From: Arthrobacter sp. KBS0702
GTDB lineage: Bacteria; Actinomycetota; Actinomycetes; Actinomycetales; Micrococcaceae
Length of the DNA stretch: 64,000 nt
Direction: 5' to 3'
NCBI RefSeq assembly: GCF_005937985.2
Contig: NZ_CP042172.1
Location: 3,348,001 to 3,412,000, forward strand
Shown here: positions 62,851-64,000 of the stretch, one piece after another
Layout of the letters: every line of letters begins with the position of its first letter
How positions within the stretch are numbered: position 1 is the stretch's first letter
Program-made: the position numbers and the translations under genes
Notes under the pieces: model-generated
The model's database searches: none
Told to the model about the DNA's origin: nothing
What the model saw: only the letters and a program-made list of their open reading frames with translations

Positions 62851-64000
62851 TCAGGCGTTCTGGGGTTCTGGAGCGGGGAGTTCGGTGGCCAGCTGCTCCC
62901 GCAGCCGGAAGTGCTGGAGTTTCCCGCTGGGGTTCCGGGGCAGCGCGTCGACGAAGTTCACCTGCCGCGGGTACTTGTACGGGGCGATGGCCTGCTTGAC
63001 GAAGTCCTGGATTTCCTTGCGCTTCGCGTCGTCGGCCGGCACCCCCTCGCGGAGCACGATGAAGGCGCAGACCAGGCTGCCGCGCTCCGGGTCGGGCCGG
63101 CCGACGACGGCGTTCTCCACCACGTCCGGGTGCTGGTCGATCGCCGCCTCCACCTCGGGCGCGCCGATGTTGTAGCCGGAGGAGACGATCATGTTGTCCG
63201 AGCGGGCCTGGTAGTAGAAGTAGCCGTCGCCGTCGCGGCGGAAGGTGTCGCCGGTGACGTTCCAGCCGTTGACCACGTAGTCCGCCTGCCGGGAATCGTT
63301 GAGGTAGCGGCAGCCGGTGGGCCCGATCACGGCGAGCCGGCCAACGGCGTCCTCGCCCAGTTCCCGGCCGTCCTCGTCCAGGATGGTGGCGCGGTAGCCG
63401 GGGATGGCCGTCCCGGTGGCGCCGTCGCGGATGTCCTCGCCGGCGGCCGAAATGAAGACGTGCAGCATCTCGGTCGCGCCGATGCCGTTGATCAGTTTCA
63501 GCCCGGTCCGTTCGTGCACGGCGTGCCAGGTTTCGACGGGCAGGTGCTCGCCGGCGGACACGGCGGTGCGGAGCGTGGCCAGCAGTCCTTCCGCGCGTTC
63601 CTTGAGGATGGCCTTGTAGGCGGTCGGGGCGGTGAACAGGATGGTGGCCTTCGCGTTGTGCACGGCCTGGGCCAGTTCCACCGGGGTGGTGCGCTCGGTC
63701 AGCAGCGCTGACGCGCCGAAGCGCAGCGGAAACACCACGAGCCCGCCGAGGCCGAAGGTGAAGGCCAGCGGGGGTGAGCCCGCGAACACGTCCTCCGCGG
63801 TGGGCTTGAGGATGTGCCGGGCGAAGGTGTCCGCATTGGCGAGGATGTCGCGGTGGAAGTGCATGGTGATCTTCGGCGTGCCGGTAGTCCCAGAGGTCGG
63901 GCCCAGCAACGCGACGTCGTCCGCCGCCGTCGGGACGGCGTCGAACTCTCCGCTCTTGGCGGCGCACCGCGCAGTGAGGTCCGTGCCGGTGCTGCCCCCC
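62851..64000 (-). CDS. Aryl-CoA ligase, probably 2-aminobenzoate/benzoate-CoA ligase (N-terminus outside window)
   Basis: The visible 383 residues form the C-terminal two thirds of an AMP-forming acyl-CoA synthetase. The motif T-S-G-T-T-G-T-P-K followed by I-T-M-H-F-H-R-D is typical of 2-aminobenzoate- and benzoate-CoA ligases. Y-Q-A-R-S-D-N-M-I, S-S-G-Y-N-I-G-A-P-E-V-E, and the catalytic lysine in P-S-G-K-L-Q are present. It would activate the aromatic acid to its CoA ester for the monooxygenase encoded next. The 5' end is cut by the window; the frame is open to position 64000. Confidence 0.93.
   Translation of the reverse strand, partial: GGSTGTDLTARCAAKSGEFDAVPTAADDVALLGPTSGTTGTPKITMHFHRDILANADTFARHILKPTAEDVFAGSPPLAFTFGLGGLVVFPLRFGASALLTERTTPVELAQAVHNAKATILFTAPTAYKAILKERAEGLLATLRTAVSAGEHLPVETWHAVHERTGLKLINGIGATEMLHVFISAAGEDIRDGATGTAIPGYRATILDEDGRELGEDAVGRLAVIGPTGCRYLNDSRQADYVVNGWNVTGDTFRRDGDGYFYYQARSDNMIVSSGYNIGAPEVEAAIDQHPDVVENAVVGRPDPERGSLVCAFIVLREGVPADDAKRKEIQDFVKQAIAPYKYPRQVNFVDALPRNPSGKLQHFRLREQLATELPAPEPQNA

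Overview
The window is high-GC DNA dense with genes on both strands. It has the marks of a free-living actinobacterium of the Micrococcaceae, close to Arthrobacter or Pseudarthrobacter. Supporting signs are a dnaK-grpE-dnaJ-hspR operon with HAIR operators, a SAM-IV riboswitch (an actinobacterial class), zinc anti-sigma/ECF pairs, frequent GTG starts, and many genes whose -10 hexamer lies 6-7 nt before the start codon (leaderless mRNAs). No rRNA, tRNA, CRISPR array, transposase, phage gene or replication origin was seen. The genus is inferred, not proven.

Layout. 1-2759: a zinc anti-sigma and ECF sigma pair, divergent from a secreted-repeat lipoprotein, then a DUF4375 protein. 2923-7078: a SWIM/SNF2 ATPase and a small membrane protein. 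7079-11400: the dnaK chaperone operon with two HspR operators and a large nested hairpin between grpE and dnaJ. 11547-20659: a GDYG-repeat acidic protein, a TetR/reductase pair, a MarR/MMPL efflux pair, an APC permease, a methyltransferase, a DHFR-like protein and a LysE exporter. 20675-26989: an HtrA-like protease, a low-molecular-weight phosphatase, a kinase-PabB fusion, a cardiolipin synthase and a PabC-type lyase, so much of a p-aminobenzoate route.

27766-35088 is the most notable region. It holds a four-gene operon led by a 1375-residue Pls/PosA-type non-ribosomal peptide synthetase (adenylation, carrier, then membrane segments with three tandem acetyltransferase-like domains), the architecture of epsilon-poly-L-lysine synthetase. 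Downstream are a second-type DapA that has lost E. coli-style lysine-feedback residues, a polytopic membrane protein and a YkuD-like transpeptidase. The genes are 2-34 nt apart or overlap. I infer that the locus makes a cationic homopoly(amino acid) and supplies its own precursor.

35172-37239 is a SAM-IV-controlled DUF1737-rhodanese-MetZ operon for homocysteine synthesis. 37236-43466 holds a YbdK-type ligase, a MurA paralogue with an N-terminal XRE domain, and a TPP-riboswitch-controlled YkoEDC-type ECF transporter. 43572-54160 holds a UPF0303 protein, a DUF4235 protein, a six-gene Mrp Na+/H+ antiporter operon with fused MrpA/B, an MFS protein and a KhtTU-like cation/proton antiporter. 54173-56607 holds dcd and a secreted CAP/FG-GAP protein. 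56735-64000 is an aromatic-acid catabolic cluster: an AAHS-type importer, a ThDP enzyme, a thioesterase, a fused FAD-monooxygenase/old-yellow-enzyme, and a 2-aminobenzoate-CoA-ligase-like protein cut by the window end. Together these fit CoA-dependent anthranilate or salicylate degradation.
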